Shown piece by piece: positions 63,443 through 64,000 of a stretch of 64,000 nt of DNA. A program made the translations under genes and the position numbers. This DNA comes from Symmachiella dynata. GTDB taxonomy: Bacteria > Planctomycetota > Planctomycetia > Planctomycetales > Planctomycetaceae. Each line of letters starts with the position of its first letter. Position 1 is the stretch's first letter. Under the pieces are notes generated by a model. The model was not told the origin of the DNA. It did not search any database and was given only the letters and a program-made list of their open reading frames with translations. The stretch is taken from contig NZ_CP036276.1 of assembly GCF_007747995.1 (NCBI RefSeq), positions 688,001 to 752,000 of the forward strand, given 5' to 3'.

Positions 63443-64000
63443 ATGAACGAACTCGTAGGTGGAATTGAAGCTGGTGGAACAAAGTTTGTGTGCGCCATCG
63501 GGACCGGACCCGATGATGTCCGTGCCATCGAACGTTTTCCGACGACCAGTCCCGAAGAGACGCTGCAAAGAACGATTCAGTTCTTCAAAGACCAGTCCAC
63601 GGAATTGGGCCCGGTCGCTGCGATCGGCGTCGGCTCGTTTGGACCGGTCGATCCTCACTTAAACTCCTCGACATTCGGCTACGTCACATCCACGCCTAAG
63701 CCGGGTTGGAAAGACACCGACGTCGTTGGCCCGCTGTGTAATGCGCTGGGGGTCCCGGTTGCCTTCGATACCGATGTGAACGCGGCCGCTCTCGGCGAAT
63801 GGCGGTGGGGAGCGGCAAAAAAACTGGATTGTTTCATTTACTTAACCATCGGAACGGGCATCGGTGGCGGCGGGATGATCAACGGCCATTTGATGCACGG
63901 TCTGATCCATCCGGAAATGGGACACGTCCGCATCCCGCATGACCTCAGCCGCGACCCGTACCCCGGCCACTGCCCATTCCACGGTGATTGCTTGGAAGGC
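63443..64000 (+). CDS. ROK-family sugar kinase (fructokinase-like), cut by window end
   Basis: The first 186 codons are present, open to the window end. The start [16 protein letters not shown] is the phosphate-binding loop of the ROK/hexokinase fold; [13 protein letters not shown] carries the catalytic Asp; [10 protein letters not shown] is the second ATP-site loop. [12 protein letters not shown] then [13 protein letters not shown] is the ROK zinc site (H...CxxHxxC), here seen complete. It resembles YdhR/GmuE-type fructokinases. It follows the LacI-family regulator, which may respond to the same sugar. The 3' part is missing. Confidence 0.93.
   Translation, partial: MNELVGGIEAGGTKFVCAIGTGPDDVRAIERFPTTSPEETLQRTIQFFKDQSTELGPVAAIGVGSFGPVDPHLNSSTFGYVTSTPKPGWKDTDVVGPLCNALGVPVAFDTDVNAAALGEWRWGAAKKLDCFIYLTIGTGIGGGGMINGHLMHGLIHPEMGHVRIPHDLSRDPYPGHCPFHGDCLEG

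Noticed and set aside
1-64000. CRISPR arrays, tRNA, rRNA, transposases, integrases and phage genes
   Set aside because: No regularly spaced repeat array, no recognisable tRNA/rRNA sequence and no transposase or integrase motif was seen on either strand; a covariance search was not possible here.

Overview
The window looks like chromosomal DNA of a planctomycete (class Planctomycetia). This is inferred from gene content, not from a marker gene: no rRNA or tRNA was found. Indicators are a prepilin-type DUF1559 protein followed by a small carboxypeptidase-regulatory-like lipoprotein, a large arylsulfatase, Gfo/Idh/MocA oxidoreductases (one with a twin-arginine-like signal), an FCSD-like FAD oxidoreductase fused to a sialidase-like propeller, VCBS/FG-GAP and leucine-rich-repeat secreted proteins, and many short hairpin repeats between genes. 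53 protein genes are annotated, two of them cut by the window edges. Most of the window is ordinary housekeeping and accessory chromosome with genes in short runs on both strands.

Layout. 1-2770 (minus): PstS-like phosphate-binding lipoprotein and a Na+/phosphate cotransporter. 3068-9345 (plus): receiver-like protein, Mrp ATPase, a large GlnE carrying inserted ACT domains, and TrpA. 9469-14808: zinc peptidase, FAH-family hydrolase, an 819-residue DUF1559-like/HEAT lipoprotein, methyltransferase. 15142-18404: an accessory stretch with a retron-like reverse transcriptase, a strongly structured leader, two unrecognised small genes and a DEDD 3'-5' exonuclease-like protein, with a 68-bp repeat in two copies. 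18465-24158: methyltransferase and SDR oxidoreductase (overlapping genes), Gfo/Idh/MocA oxidoreductase, secreted unknown, polyphosphate kinase. 24434-28225: LRR gene bracketed by perfect 76-bp repeats, conserved unknown, secreted hydrolase, and an intergenic repeat cluster. 28226-36000: threonine dehydratase-like enzyme, small unknowns, the FAD/sialidase fusion, a two-lobed lipoprotein and a tiny membrane protein without an AUG start. 36001-41537: sulfatase, RHH-type protein, TfoX-like protein, MetY-type enzyme. 41713-48774: a run of small unknowns, a 2OG-Fe(II) oxygenase whose tail is copied from the neighbouring helicase, and HrpA. 48957-51245: MoaD-like protein and aldehyde:ferredoxin oxidoreductase. 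51816-53667: EpmB and elongation factor P, divergently arranged. 53681-60140: membrane protein, Nramp-like transporter, Gfo/Idh/MocA enzyme, VCBS-repeat protein. 60653-64000: DUF1559 protein, lipoprotein, LacI-family regulator, ROK sugar kinase (cut).

Functional links supported by adjacency: phosphate uptake (PstS-like plus Na/Pi transporter), EF-P and its beta-lysylation enzyme, the sulfur-carrier-like MoaD beside a tungsto-/molybdopterin enzyme, and a LacI regulator beside a ROK kinase. The best candidate for a new system is the reverse transcriptase locus at 14.9-18.4 kb. The RT has retron-type motifs and resembles, from memory, myxobacterial retron RTs, but a complete msr-msd RNA could not be proven by eye. 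The clearest recent sequence events are the helicase-tail copy in the 2OG oxygenase and the repeat-bracketed LRR gene.
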